A stretch of DNA of 64,000 nt from the NCBI GenBank assembly GCA_019914995.1, contig CM034141.1:3946001-4010000 (forward strand), read 5' to 3'. Positions 23,684 through 35,597 of this stretch are shown one piece after another (the first letter of the stretch is position 1; each line of letters begins with the position of its first letter). The notes beneath the pieces were generated by a model. That model saw only the letters and a list, made by a program, of their open reading frames with translations, was not told where the DNA came from and did no database searches. This DNA is from Acanthochlamys bracteata (Eukaryota; Streptophyta; Magnoliopsida; Pandanales; Velloziaceae). The translations under genes were made by a program, and so were the position numbers.

Positions 23684-24421
23684 ATAGTGAGGTTTTTAGG
23701 TGTCTTGTATAGAAGAGAGAAAGAAAACAAAGAATACTAGTGTTGAACAGAGGAGAAGCAGAACTGTTGAACAGAGGAGAAGTAGAAAAAGAAGCTCCCG
23801 CCAGAACAGAGAGCTTGCAAAAAACACCCGCCCAAAACATAACATATTTCTATTGGATATGACAAATTTACCCTCATATTGACTTTTGTTTCAACTCTCT
23901 GCCTTTCACCTATGAATTCTATTAATATTACTTGTTTTTCTTTTTTGTTTTTATAAGTTTCAGCGTTACTACATAGAGCTTTAGTAAAAACACTGAATTA
24001 AATATTCTTGCATTGCACATTTAAATTTTAGTGAAATTTTATCAAAGTAATGAGAAAAGAGAGCTTAAACAAGAAACCCACCATTCTTGCATAGCACATT
24101 CAATCTTCTTGCACATTCAAATTCCAGTGAAATTTTTATGAAAGGAGTGAGAAAGAAAAACTTAAACAAATAAACCACCATTCTTGCATTGTATATTCAA
24201 TCTTTTTGCATTTACATTTCAAATAAAGATTACATTTCAGTGAACTTTACATAAAAAAAACTGCACAGAATTTGTCTTTACAACAACACAAACAATAAAA
24301 AATCTACAAAACACAACACAACACAGTCTTGTTTACCAATCACGCATAGCTTCAATACAACACGACACATATTCAAGAGAATGCAACAAACAACACAATA
24401 CTGTCTTTACAACACATATTC
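23684..24421. other. MULE spacer upstream of transposase
   Basis: AT-rich sequence between the transposase start and the right inverted repeat. It contains three imperfect copies of a CACCATTCTTGCATTG..CACATTCAAT unit of about 90-100 bp (about 23990-24240) and scattered ACAACACAACAC words. No gene is visible. Confidence 0.5.
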
Positions 24422-25755
24422 AAAAAAAGTTCTGCACAAAACTTGTCTTTACAACAAACAACACAACACTGTGCTCACGATGTCACAGGAACACAAGCTA
24501 ATGAAAGATAACTAAGGCTCTTTGCAGCAGTTATTGTAGAGGCAATAGCAGCTGCAATCATCCTTTCTACCTGAACAATTCAGCAGAAGTTTCCTACATA
24601 CTCTTCTTTCTTTTCGTGACAGACTCACCAAATTTCATCAAATCTCAAACACCTACAAGCACAGACTCATCAAATTTCATATTCAAGAGAATGCAAAAGA
24701 AAGAGCCAATGTAGAGCTTCAACCATGTTGCTGCTGCTTTAGGCCCAAAGCTGCTGCTTCATCATTTGCTTCTTACCTAAAAATTTCAGCAGAAACTTTC
24801 TACATTTAAATCTGATAAGAACATGCATTGTAACTTAAGCAGTTAAATCGAGCAGAAACTCAACATTGTAACATGCATTGCCTCCTACCCAATGCATTGT
24901 AACTTCACAGCCACATTTCAGCAGAAACTTCATACAGTCTAATCCAACTAAAACATGCACTGTAAAGAGCATTGGAAAAAAAAACACAATAATCGAGCTT
25001 CCACTGTTAAATCTGATAACAACATACCTGTAAGACAGAGCCGAAATTCACCACCTGCAAAAAAAAAAACGAAAAATTTTAGAAAAATTCGAAACCATAA
25101 TCTTTGTAGTGAAGATTTATTTTGGGCTGAAAAGCAATCATTCTTACTCAAACACAGTAAAAATTGTCACCCGCGGGTTTACCGGAAAGTTAAAAATTTT
25201 CAAAAAAATTTGATCTTGGACTAAAGATCGAAATAGAATCCCACCATAATAATTTTTTTTTGAAAAGATTCTCAAACTTGAAAAAAAATAGTAGAGAAGA
25301 GAGAAGAATAGAATACCTCCGTCCCATCGTCAATTTTCGATGACCATCGTCGGAGGCGAAAACCGACGCCTCGCTCGCGGTCCCGAAGTGCGTGAGCGAA
25401 TTTTTGCCCGGCGGCGCGAGGTCAGGAAAAGGAAATGAAAAAATGAGAAGAATTGAGGAGGGGAGGCGATCGTAACGGCAGGAGGGAGCCGTCGAACTTC
25501 ACCGATCGGGAGAGAACGGGAGAAAGACGAACGAAGAAGGAAGAAATAAAAGAAAAGAAAAAACAGAAAAAAAAACACAACAGAACACATCCAGTAAATA
25601 GGGCAGCAATTTCCATTTCTATCCCTGTATATTGATTTTGTAATGTGTTTAGTGAGTTTTGCTGAACCAATCTTGAGCGTCGGATCAAGCGATCCAACGG
25701 CCGCGATTTGGAGTGCCCAGGTGCCCCAAGCAGTTGGGGTGCCCATAACTGCTCC
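24422..25755 (-). repeat. MULE right terminal inverted repeat
   Basis: Reverse complement of 18956-20293. The open frames at 24948-25224 and 25330-25823 mirror those of the left arm. Confidence 0.9.
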
Positions 25756-27464
25756 ATATATATATATGTGTGTGCATATACGAATATCTTCAAAATATAA
25801 TATGATTTAAATGAATAAAACACTATATTGTAAAATTATAGAGAATAAAACACTCGAGCACACTATATAATGAAGACTGATTTTAATGAATAATTTTCGG
25901 TGCTGCTGTGCCCTTTTTTTGGATTTTTGTTTAAATCTTTTGGCCACATCCGCTCTCACTTAGTGTTTCTAGGCCACATTTTCAAATTATGTTTTTGTAA
26001 TTTTTCTTAGGTATCAAAAGACAGCTATTGAATTAACCGCCAGCTAGACACATTAGCCAAGTTAACACTACTAAACACTAGCGCTTAACTAGTTTCCAAG
26101 TTAGTTCCTATTGCTACCTTAATACTTCTCACTGCTGAATTAGTTGCTACTTTGTCAACTATTGAGTGAAGACGCTATTGTGACTCCAAGTTGAAACTAA
26201 CTAGGTACCTAGTCGGTGTTAACACATTAACTATGGCTTGCTATTGTCCCCAGGTATCTAGTCAGTAGCTATCAACGCGTACATTAACTATGACTTGCTA
26301 TTGCTTTAGTCCGTATTAACTATATAGACTATATAGAGACTAACAAGTTAACACCTCAGTAGCAAGTAACTAATTACCAAGTTATCCATCATTTACACCA
26401 GAATAGTGACTTAATTTGTGATGAGTAGTCCCTAATGAGTCCCCAAATAGTGAATAACCATCCAATGCCTAATTATTGCTAGTTCTGCTTGCTTTTGTGT
26501 TTGACTGCACAGTTTATGTTTCAAAATCAGGTCTTGCTGGCTGGGGAACATTGGAATGCTTGCTGAAAATATTCGAAGTCATCACACGACAACAACCACA
26601 GAATGTGGAGAATTCAGTGATAGAATTGCATCCATCACTAGTCCAAACAAAGAAGGCAAAAAACAAAAAAAAGCACAAAAGATTATATAATTACCGCAAT
26701 CCCTGAAAAGATATTCTTGAGTTCTTGTTCTTGTTCTTGTTCAAACACCTTCACGTTGATGTCATTGTTCATGAACAGTAGCTTCTGAGACATGTAAGTA
26801 ATGAACACCAAAGCACCTGCTTCAACAAAATATTAGCTTCGATCATATAATGTGCAATCCTGACTTGATCACCGAATCGATGGGGTCTTATTTCCAATAT
26901 GCCCATGGGAATAAGAATTTCCAAGTACAGCCATTTCTTAGACAATCCGATCGGCTAGGTCCTTCCAAATTACTGTGGTGATGGAAAAAGGATACAAGAA
27001 ACCATATATACTTGGGGAAAATAAGAATTTCTTTTTTTGTCAAAGGAGAAATTACCAGCATCAAGCGTCCGGAGTTGAACCTACCCGGATAAATAGCGAT
27101 TGAACCCATCCCAACAGTAAAGAGTTATGCCATCTAAAAAGGAAAGAAAAACAAACAGAAAAAAGAAAAGAATATTTGATTTATATAGATTAACTGGAAC
27201 TAGTAACTATTAGGATTCCATTTGTCACATGGAAACTTTTAACCAAAAAACAAAAATCCTAGATTAGAGTATGCACGTATGCCCTAATCGATCAACAGTC
27301 TCTTCTTCAATATGTTAACAACAAAATCCTTATCTCCTCCATGTCAGATAGGGAAAGCAAATATATATATATATACACGTTTGCAGTAAAAATGAATGGA
27401 ATTGCAAACCTGTTCCATTCCTTTGCTACCGTTTGCTCTCTGCATCGCAAATAGATATCTCGAC
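25756..27464. other. Spacer between MULE and duplicon B
   Basis: At about 26030-26470 there is a degenerate repeat rich in TTAACAC, AACTAG, CAAGTTA and CTATTGCT words, resembling in style the 130-500 array beside duplicon A. A (TTGTTC)n microsatellite lies at about 26718-26742. The short open frame at 26476-26706 is unsupported. The region 26880-27110 contains GGTTCAA words on the minus strand but no tRNA fold that I can support. Confidence 0.45.
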
Positions 27465-28153
27465 ATTTTGTTCTTTTCCATCTTTTTTTCTTCCTTCTGC
27501 AACCTCCTACTTGTTTCATTTGATCTCATTAATTCTATGGATAGAGGAAAATTTTTGAAAAGAGCTAACAACAAATTACGTCTATGTGGACGACCAGGTG
27601 GATAGAAAGAGCAGAATTAAATTTATGGTTTACAGATAAAAGACCTTTTGTATGTTTGGAGGAACGTGTCCAAATACTTGTTAAATAAATTTTTTTAAAA
27701 TAAAAAATATTTTAAAAATATTTCAAAAATAAGTTTTATTTTTTTACCTTAACAAATAAAATAAATATTAATAAAATTTTATGACGTATAATTTATTTAT
27801 ATATTTTTTAACCTTTTAACAATTGTGTAGAATATAATAAAAATTTATTGTAAAATACAAATATAAAGTTAAAATGAAAAGCTCTTAAAACGTAATTGCC
27901 AAACGGGATCCAATCACTTTGTAAAATTTATTACAAGTAAAGACCATTCTTTTGCAGATACAAAGGTAAAAGACCAACAGGCTACTACTCAAAGTATACC
28001 AAAATGAAAATGGTTGGACAACTATGCAGATTCACCAGAGATGCCAAAGAAATTCCTCCAGTAATAGGGAGGCACTGGCTTCAATTCACAATGACAGAGC
28101 CAGAATCTGGGAAAGGGAATGCATATGATTTCTAATTTATGAGGAATTTCACT

Positions 28154-31100
28154 CTAAAATAACAGCATTAGCAAAACTAACAAAGCCAACGAAACAGAGG
28201 TGACCGTGGTAGATGTTGGCATTCGACCTCTGTCACTCCTGAGGAACATTGCTAAATAAACTGGAATGTTGATAAGAACTACAGAGGCGCATATAACAAA
28301 CTGCAGCAACATTGATTCCGCTTCCATTCTTCCTCCGCTCAACAGCATCCTCTTCAGTCCATATAACAAGCAAAGCAGATTGAGCATAGCGAAAGTAGCA
28401 ATAATAGTGAACATCGGTGTGGACGAGCCGAACTCCATCATCTCCTTCTCATACCTCTGTGTGACTTCATCATCAGAGACCTTAGCGGTAACCATGAAGG
28501 ATAGCTTGGTGACGCCGATTTGCTTGAGGATGGTGTCAACAAATCCAAATGGATAAGCAGCCAATCTTCTGAAAAGCCACATCCGTTGCTCATTCCACCA
28601 GACCTGTAGGGTCAATCCTGCCCACAATGTCTCCCCTATATTGTAAATCACTGTTGCAGTGATCACATATGCAAATGAAATGAACCACAGGTTTGAAACC
28701 TGCAATGTTTTTACATGAATCAGTTCAGCTTCAGACTGCCAAAAGCGCTGAATCTTCTTTGGTAGAGTTGTGATCAATCAGAAGCTACAAGCTGAAGCGG
28801 TTTCATAAAGTTAAATGCCAACTACAAACTAAACATAATTGGGAAAATTCTGAAGAAAAGTAAAAAGCAAACGAGAGAGAAGGATCTAGTTCTTACATTA
28901 GGGAATAAAGGGAAGCTGCTGACAAGGCAGAGCGAAGGAACAGAGACATAGTACAAGACTGGGATACAGCAAGGAGCCCAAAGGCAATACACGCTGTATG
29001 CCATTTGAAGACCTCGCTTAATCTTGCCACGTCCGTAGATGAATGGGCAGTACTTGGAGACGAATATCTGGAAATCACCTTCACACCACCGTTTGTTCTG
29101 AACTAATGTCCCTGCTAATGTTGCCGGAGCAACACCTAAAAACCCTGTTCTCTCAGGGTTGTAGTAGATGGATTTCCATCCTCTGCATTGTATTGAAAGA
29201 CCACTGATTATATCTTCAACTGGGCATCCATATTTCAAACCTACCTGATATGCATAAAGGATGATTTTTATTAGCAATACTGGTAGATGCATTATCTTTG
29301 AAGAAAATTGAAGAAAACCATACATTTCTTTCAAAGAGTTCCCTGATTTTTCTGCAAGAGGTTCTCGTACAACATCTTTTCAAGTTTCCATATTTTACTT
29401 TTATTAATTTGGCTTACACCAATAAGGAATATAAACTAGAAAATTAAATAGTAAGAATCTTAAAACCGTAAAACTATGAGGAGAAAGACCTTTTTCCCCC
29501 ATTCAGTGTTGTCCTCGTAGGTGCACGTGATAAGGTCCTTTGCCTTCTTCTCCAAAGAGCTCGGGGTTGCTTCTAGATTTCTCCTTTCACCAGCATTGAG
29601 CGTAGCATCACTATACTTAAGGCCACATAGAGTTCTCCTCCTGTGAAAACAACCAGATCCTATGTACAGCATCCCTTCGTATCCATCTAAACCATGAAAT
29701 TCCACCTTCAATGCAATGCCAGACAGAAAGGTTATAGAAGAGCAAAGCAAGAAAGAGTTAAAGAAAATCTTGCAACCTCATAGAACAAATGTTCCAACAA
29801 GTAGTTTTACATGTTAAATTATCAATTGACAAGGCATTCATAAGACCTGATTAACAAAGGAAAGTGTTGACTGAATATAACGTCTAAAGGTAGACTGAGA
29901 AAGTTTTGAACTTACCTCAGTTCCAAGTATGAAAGAGTTGCCATATATGTCATTCTTAGTGATGTTGTTAAAGGCCTGTGGAAGTTGAACAAATGCGAAT
30001 TCCTGACCCCTCGCTTCATCCATGAAGAAGCAGAGAACATCTCGTAAGATTTCTGAATTGTTGGAGTACATGTCGCAGTCCACATTGAGAATGATATCTC
30101 CATTGCTTATCTCCTCAGAAACTCTTATCTGTTGCAGAAAAAATAGTAGCAGGAAAATTAGAAATGACTACCCATGAAATTTACTACTGCACAAATATTC
30201 ATTGTTTTTTTGCTGTAAAATACCAGTGAATTCATCGCTCCAGCTTTGAAATTGTGGTGGCAATATGGCCTCTTCTCTCGAGCCATGTAGACAAGTGTCG
30301 GTAATGTAAAACCTTCGTTGTCTGAAGCCCTTTGATTTCTTCCATCAACTAAAATCTATATATAGATTTATAAGCGGCATTTGCATCAGACATAATTTTC
30401 TTATAGCATATGCAAATTTCGTTGGTACTATCTCATGAAACCTCATTAATGCAAAAAAAAACTGAAAATAATGTATCGATTTCCAGCAGGTGTGATGTTT
30501 AGGTTGGTACCTGTACAATGGCTTGATGATCTCTTGATGTAATTGGACCATCCCACTCGGAAAACCCTTTGTGTTGCTGACGTAAATTATCAGGAATCTT
30601 TCGTACATTTGCAGCAGCATTGATTCGATTCTCCATCTCATTATATAAATGCTGCATAAGGATTAAAAAATAATAAGTCAAAATATACTTTAGAATCTAT
30701 GATTCTGATTTGAATAAACTGCATACCTTGATTTCCATCAAATCTTTGGTTTTCATTCCATTGCTTTGTTTAGACATTTGCTTGAAGTACTCAGCAGGAG
30801 CTCTAGGTTCAACTGTGAACTTCTTGCAGAAAGGTATCCAAGAACTTGCAAAGTGGCAAGCTTCCAATAGTGCATAGAAGGTGAGCTCAGAGCCACCATC
30901 ATCAGATAGGTAGATGCTCAACTTCTCCCTTGGATAGTCAAATGCCATGACTGAAAGCACAGTGTTGATGACAAGAATTGGTGGCTCAATGATTGGATCT
31001 GCAGTGCAGACAAAAACATCCACTCTTGGCAAATCATTTTCTCCGTATCTGTTCCAGTAGATTGTAAGTTCAGATCAGCAAGTCCAGTCTTTCATACTTC

Positions 31101-31877
31101 GTTAGTATCATGCCTAGTCCTTGGACATTTCAAACTTTATTTTTTGGCTGATATGCCAAAGGATTTTCATATCAGTATACTGTAGTTTTTCATACTACGA
31201 AAATTTTTTGGCTGATATGCCAAAGGATCAAGATCTCATACGAGTAAGTACATCATGGTTTTTACTAAAATATGTCCACTAATGGCAACCTTATATGTAA
31301 GCTCTGTTTACGATTGTTCCTACTTTTGTTGTCCACTGTCTATCTCGACGAAACCATTCTATCCTGCAAAACCTATCTTATCAAATCTACGAAAGAAAGG
31401 ATTCTTACTATAAATCTCCTTCGGTGAACTGTAAGTAGCATAGTGAGAGGCGTAAAAAATATATATACATATGCATGATTTCAAGTTTTCGATAGACACA
31501 GTATTTTTTCCTGAATGAACTAATAGGCAGTGTGTGTGTTTCAATAATTAAAATTTAAAGAGCAATGTGTTCTCTAACAAGCTAAGAATGGTAAGGCCAT
31601 GAGCAAACCTCTGAGCAAGCCTTTCCTTGAAAACCTGCCGATAGGAAGGGTTCCATCGAAGGGAGAGAGTGAGAACCCAGTAGAAACCGAACCAAAGCTC
31701 AGCTGCAAACATTCCACACAAAATCCATCTCCCTTCCCTTCCAGTGAGCAACTGAGTTGCTCTATAGACCCATATCAAGCAAACACCAACAAATACAGAG
31801 CAAGCATACAGTTGGAATGCTACCCTTCCCCTTGCTCTATTTATCTCAAACAGAGATCTAGAACTCTTCTTCTCCAT
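28154..31877 (-). CDS. CslE: Cellulose synthase-like protein E, copy 2 (8 exons, intact)
   Basis: Paralogue of 1617-5432 with identical architecture and predicted role. Exons are 31609-31877, 30727-31048, 30511-30651, 30224-30355, 29916-30128, 29490-29705, 28897-29244 and 28154-28699. Each has exactly the same length as in copy 1; the sum is 2187 nt (728 aa) with GT-AG borders. DDG (139-141), DCD (305-307), VED (442) and QNKRW (480-484) are present. The context VQNKRWCEGDFQIF is closer to the usual CslE form than that of copy 1. The last exon (181 aa) differs from copy 1 at only two residues, whereas exon 7 differs at about nine of 116. Intron 1 is 560 bp and contains its own short duplication (GGCTGATATGCCAAAGGAT twice). 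It has no frame lesion, so it is probably functional. Confidence 0.93.
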
Positions 31878-33280
31878 TCTTGTTTCTTATTTTTTTTAAA
31901 CTCATATGTTAGCATTTTATCCCATTGCTTTTACAAGTAGGAGAAAAACCTTTGAAGAGATAGATAACACGACTGCGGATGAATAATTGATGACAAAGGT
32001 CAGCATTTCTGTCTCTATGTATAGAATCATTTATTATTTCTTTTGGGACAAGCATTGGCTAGACGTACAGAAATGTCCAAATGCTTTTGGGTTACAACAA
32101 AATACTTTAGGCAGCGTTTCGGATATGAAATAGAAAATATTTTTTATTTTTTATAAAAATAAGTTATGTTTTTTTATTTTTAAAAAAATAATAAAAATAT
32201 TTTATTACGTAAATTTTTTTATATTTTTTAAATTTTTAAATAAATTTTCTAAATATTTATAAAATATATATAAAAAAATGTAAGATAAAAAATTAAAAAT
32301 TTTTATTGAAGGAATAGAAAGCCAAACGCATCAACTTGCTCTAAGGTAAGTTTAACAACATGTCACGGACTCTTTTAAGTGAATATTTTGGCATTATTTT
32401 TCCTTTACTCATAATTTCAAAATAAATATTTTATTTTTAATATAGTTTTATATAATTATTTATAGAAACTTAAATTATAAAAAATATATATATATATATA
32501 TTATTATTATTTTTTAAATAAAACGAGTCAAATTTATTATAAATGATTTATATTATAAAGTTTTTAAAATATTTTAAATTAGAAAGATTTTATTTTATAA
32601 GTATTTCTAAATTTTTTTTTAAATCATGGACAGGCGTACAATAGAATACAACAAAGTAAAAGTTACTGACTTATAGTCGGGTTTTATAGATTTTATATGT
32701 CATTCCATGAGAATTCTTTTATGCAGTTCAAATAATTGTAATATAAAGATAGTGCAACAATTTTTCAAATTGTTTGAACGACTAACAACCTTCAAAGGCA
32801 AGGAATATCTGGGCCAATATATTTAAAAACATCTACATGTGCGACAAGCCGAACTTAGGTGATTTTAAAATACTTTTAATTTTTTTATTTCAATCTTTTA
32901 TTTTACATTTCTAATAAATTTTTTATAATATCTTATAAATTATTTTTTAAAATTTGAAAAATATAAAAAATTTTATATTGTAAAATTTTATTATTATTTA
33001 TTTTAAAAAATAAATAAAAACTTGTCTTCTAAACATCTTCAAAGTATGTATAGTTTTAAATTTTTTTAAAAAACACTAAATATTTTCTTAGATTTTGTTT
33101 CATTTTGATATTTTAGAATAGCTTCTTCTATGAGATCTTGGACGGTCAAACTTGTTTTCATTAGTGTTATTGACTATGACTGTATTTTTAGACCAACCAA
33201 ATAGCATGATCTGTATCACAAAATAGATGCAGAATTGTTCTGGATAAAACCTTGCAACTTTTTGGAGAATAAACATCTCG
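31878..33280. other. Upstream region of CslE copy 2
   Basis: The first 100 bp upstream of the start match copy 1. AT-rich foldback segments at about 32105-32340 and 32350-32620 have positional counterparts in A. A (TA)n run lies near 32486-32500. No gene is visible. Confidence 0.5.
32861..33083. mobile_element. MITE-like insertion unique to duplicon B
   Basis: Duplicon A reads continuously from AACCTAAG into TTGTGTTTCATTTTG (about 6511-6535). Duplicon B reads AACTTAGGT, then about 0.22 kb of AT-rich foldback sequence, then TCTTAGAT before TTTGTTTCATTTTG. The imperfect CTTAGG/CTTAGA pair is the likely target duplication. No coding capacity. Confidence 0.55.
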
Positions 33281-33954
33281 TCTTTATTTGTTATTTATTG
33301 TATTTACTACTCTTGTTTGATACTTCTTATGACTGATTTAATTTGATCATCAGAGTTTGAGCATTAAATATTTTTCATTGTGAGATTGATGCTCTTTCTA
33401 TTTCTCTCTTACGTAACAAACTAGTATCAAAGCAAAAATGACAGTCACAAAGTTTATATTGAGAAATTCAATGTCAACATTAACTTTGGACATACCGCGT
33501 ATTCAAATATATACCATATTAACACAACTAAGATTGCCTTATCCAGAAAGAAGATGAAATCTATCAATATGTTAGATGGTGATGAGAATGAATTAGACGA
33601 GCAGGCTTAATCACAATAAAACTTGCACAAGACAACTGGATATCATTATTTTGCAAGAAATTGCTTCGGCTTTAACAAAAAGCTGATGAAGAAGGAAAAT
33701 AATTTATATGCGCGCAAGCTAATTTCAAACAGCTCCCGATTAAGATTAGTATATCTCCAGAGGAGACCAAAAGCAACACTACAAAATCTAAAATAATCAA
33801 GAATTTCTGTTCTACAAAAATAACAAAGTAGGACTCAAATATAAAACTACACCATATTCTTTGTGTAAAAGTTTTGTACTTCAACTTAATGAATTAAGTC
33901 AAGAGCACTATGTTAAAAGGATAATATGTTGAAACAAGGAACAAGGTCAACTTG

Positions 33955-34428
33955 CAAAGTTGTCAAAATCAGATTTTAGATAGTATCGTTTCGTTTGAGT
34001 AGAATCGCAAAAATCAGAATAAAATTATAAAAATTAATATATCTATAAATTTTATAAATAAATTTTTTAATACTATTAAGGATATTTTAAAAAAATTTTA
34101 ATAATTTTTTAGAAAAAAGTTAGTACATTTATAAAAACTTACCCTATAGTTTATAAAAATATTCCTCAAAATTATACTTTTAAAGAAAATCTTCTTAAAT
34201 TTTATAAAAAACTTCCTAAAATTTTAAAAAACTCTCTCAAATTTAGTTAATTATAAATTTTTTTAAAAAAATAAAATCGTAAAAAGATCGGAATCTTACC
34301 GATTTTAAGATTTAAATCAGGATCCGGATAAAATTTTACTCAAAAAAGATTATACTTAAGATCGGGATCGTTTTGATTAAGTAAAATCGTAAAGTTTTAA
34401 GATTTAAATCGAAATGTTGATAACTTTG
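33955..34428. mobile_element. hAT-like MITE unique to duplicon B
   Basis: The ends are CAAAGTTGTCAA and, reverse complemented, CAAAGTTATCAA. They are flanked by 8-bp near-repeats TCAACTTG (33947-33954) and TCTACTTG (34429-34436). Duplicon A has a single uninterrupted copy of this target (near 7945-7955). An 8-bp duplication and CAAAG-type termini fit hAT. The interior has repeated GATCGGGATC / AAAATCGTAAA words shared with 43031-43400 and 43624-44383. Confidence 0.7.
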
Positions 34429-34604
34429 TCTACTTGTGAAAAATCTGAGAGAACGAGAAAAAATACCGGAAAGTTAAAAAAGACACCTTGTGTTAGACTC
34501 TACCATAAAACTGCTCTCATAAAAACTGGCTTTAAAAGAAAATAAAAATTTCTTTTCATGTTCAGTTAATCAAAATAGTATTAATATATTAAAGAGTCAA
34601 AGTG

Positions 34605-35160
34605 GCGGAGCGAATGTAGAAATTGAAGGAAACTCTGTTGGGTGCAAGCATCATTCATTGCAGATCCAAAACATTATATGTCGTTTCTGCAGGAACCTAT
34701 AAATCCTTCTCACCAAAGAGAAATGGCACAACAAGAGTACCACACAATTGAAGGAAAAGCATTTGTTATAATTCTAGCAACAATACAAAACAGGAAATAG
34801 ATGATTTTATAGTTCAGCATGTTTTTCTTGGCCGCCTTGTTGTCAATATACTCATTTCTTTGTAGTTAGAGGAGGAGGTACTCCATTAGTAAGGTGCTAG
34901 CATTTATTAGTGTATAACAAATAAATTTTGAATTTGCTGCCAAACATCAGCAAAATACTTCACAGATAAACTATTTTTAAACAAAGGTCGGACACTCTCT
35001 TTGGATAACATGCATTGAGCGTGCATCTGATGCATATTTCTTTAACCAATCAATGATAATGAAATTTAGGCTCCAGCCAACATTTCTTTAAAACTTGGTA
35101 TACACTCTTAAACTATTATTAGTATAGAGTGTGATATTTATTCTAGAAATAAAATTACAA
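34605..35160. other. Block in duplicon B absent from A
   Basis: Flanks match A near 8100 and 8160, where this block of about 0.55 kb is missing. It has somewhat higher GC than its surroundings and contains no long frame. I cannot tell insertion here from deletion in A. Confidence 0.4.
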
Positions 35161-35597
35161 AATGCCATAGACAAAAGACCTCTAGGCATCTACTATTTAC
35201 CATATGCTTAAAAGCGCTAAAGGCAATCTTTAATTTTAAACTAGCTAACAAGAACAAATAGTGCAAATGTGAAGAAAGAGTGTTTGTCTATATTCATTTT
35301 TCATTACTTCCAAAAAAGTATTTTGCTGCAAAACTAATTAAATTTAGACTTGAAGTGCAGGAAATTTACACTTCACAACCCACATATGTTTTGCTTATTA
35401 ATTCAGTTGACAAATACAACGAATGTTCTTCAACTTTCCATAGATTTAACATAGCAGCAGTAAACTAGAGAATACAAGAACTTCACCAACTACAGCGGAA
35501 TATGCTTCTATAGCAGTAGGACCAAATTATGCAACTTTTCTACTAAATTCCACATTATAATAACATGCAAGTCGCTTTAAAGGCTTTGTTAATTTCT

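Larger units (their letters stand above)
18956..25755 (-). mobile_element. Mutator-like element (MULE) with about 1.34-kb terminal inverted repeats
   Basis: The left terminus GGAGCAGTTATGGGCACCCC is matched exactly in reverse complement at the right terminus (ends at 25755). The inverted repeats run 18956 to about 20293 and about 24422 to 25755 and stay closely similar throughout. Both ends abut (TA)n runs, so a TA-rich 9-bp duplication is likely but cannot be delimited. The interior holds one FAR1/FHY3-type transposase on the minus strand, a T-rich tract and spacer. The inner part of each repeat's outer 0.4 kb is GC- and CT-rich, suggesting that the repeat carries the promoter. Confidence 0.92.
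27465..35597. repeat. Duplicon B (direct copy of 890-8595)
   Basis: It is collinear with duplicon A through CslE copy 2, both flanks and the copia relic. Blocks present only here are 32861-33083 (AT-rich foldback), 33955-34428 (hAT-like MITE) and about 34605-35160. In each case the flanks are contiguous in A. Confidence 0.85.

Noticed and set aside
26880..27110. Possible tRNA gene on the minus strand because of GGTTCAA words
   Set aside because: No cloverleaf with A box, anticodon arm and acceptor pairing could be drawn.
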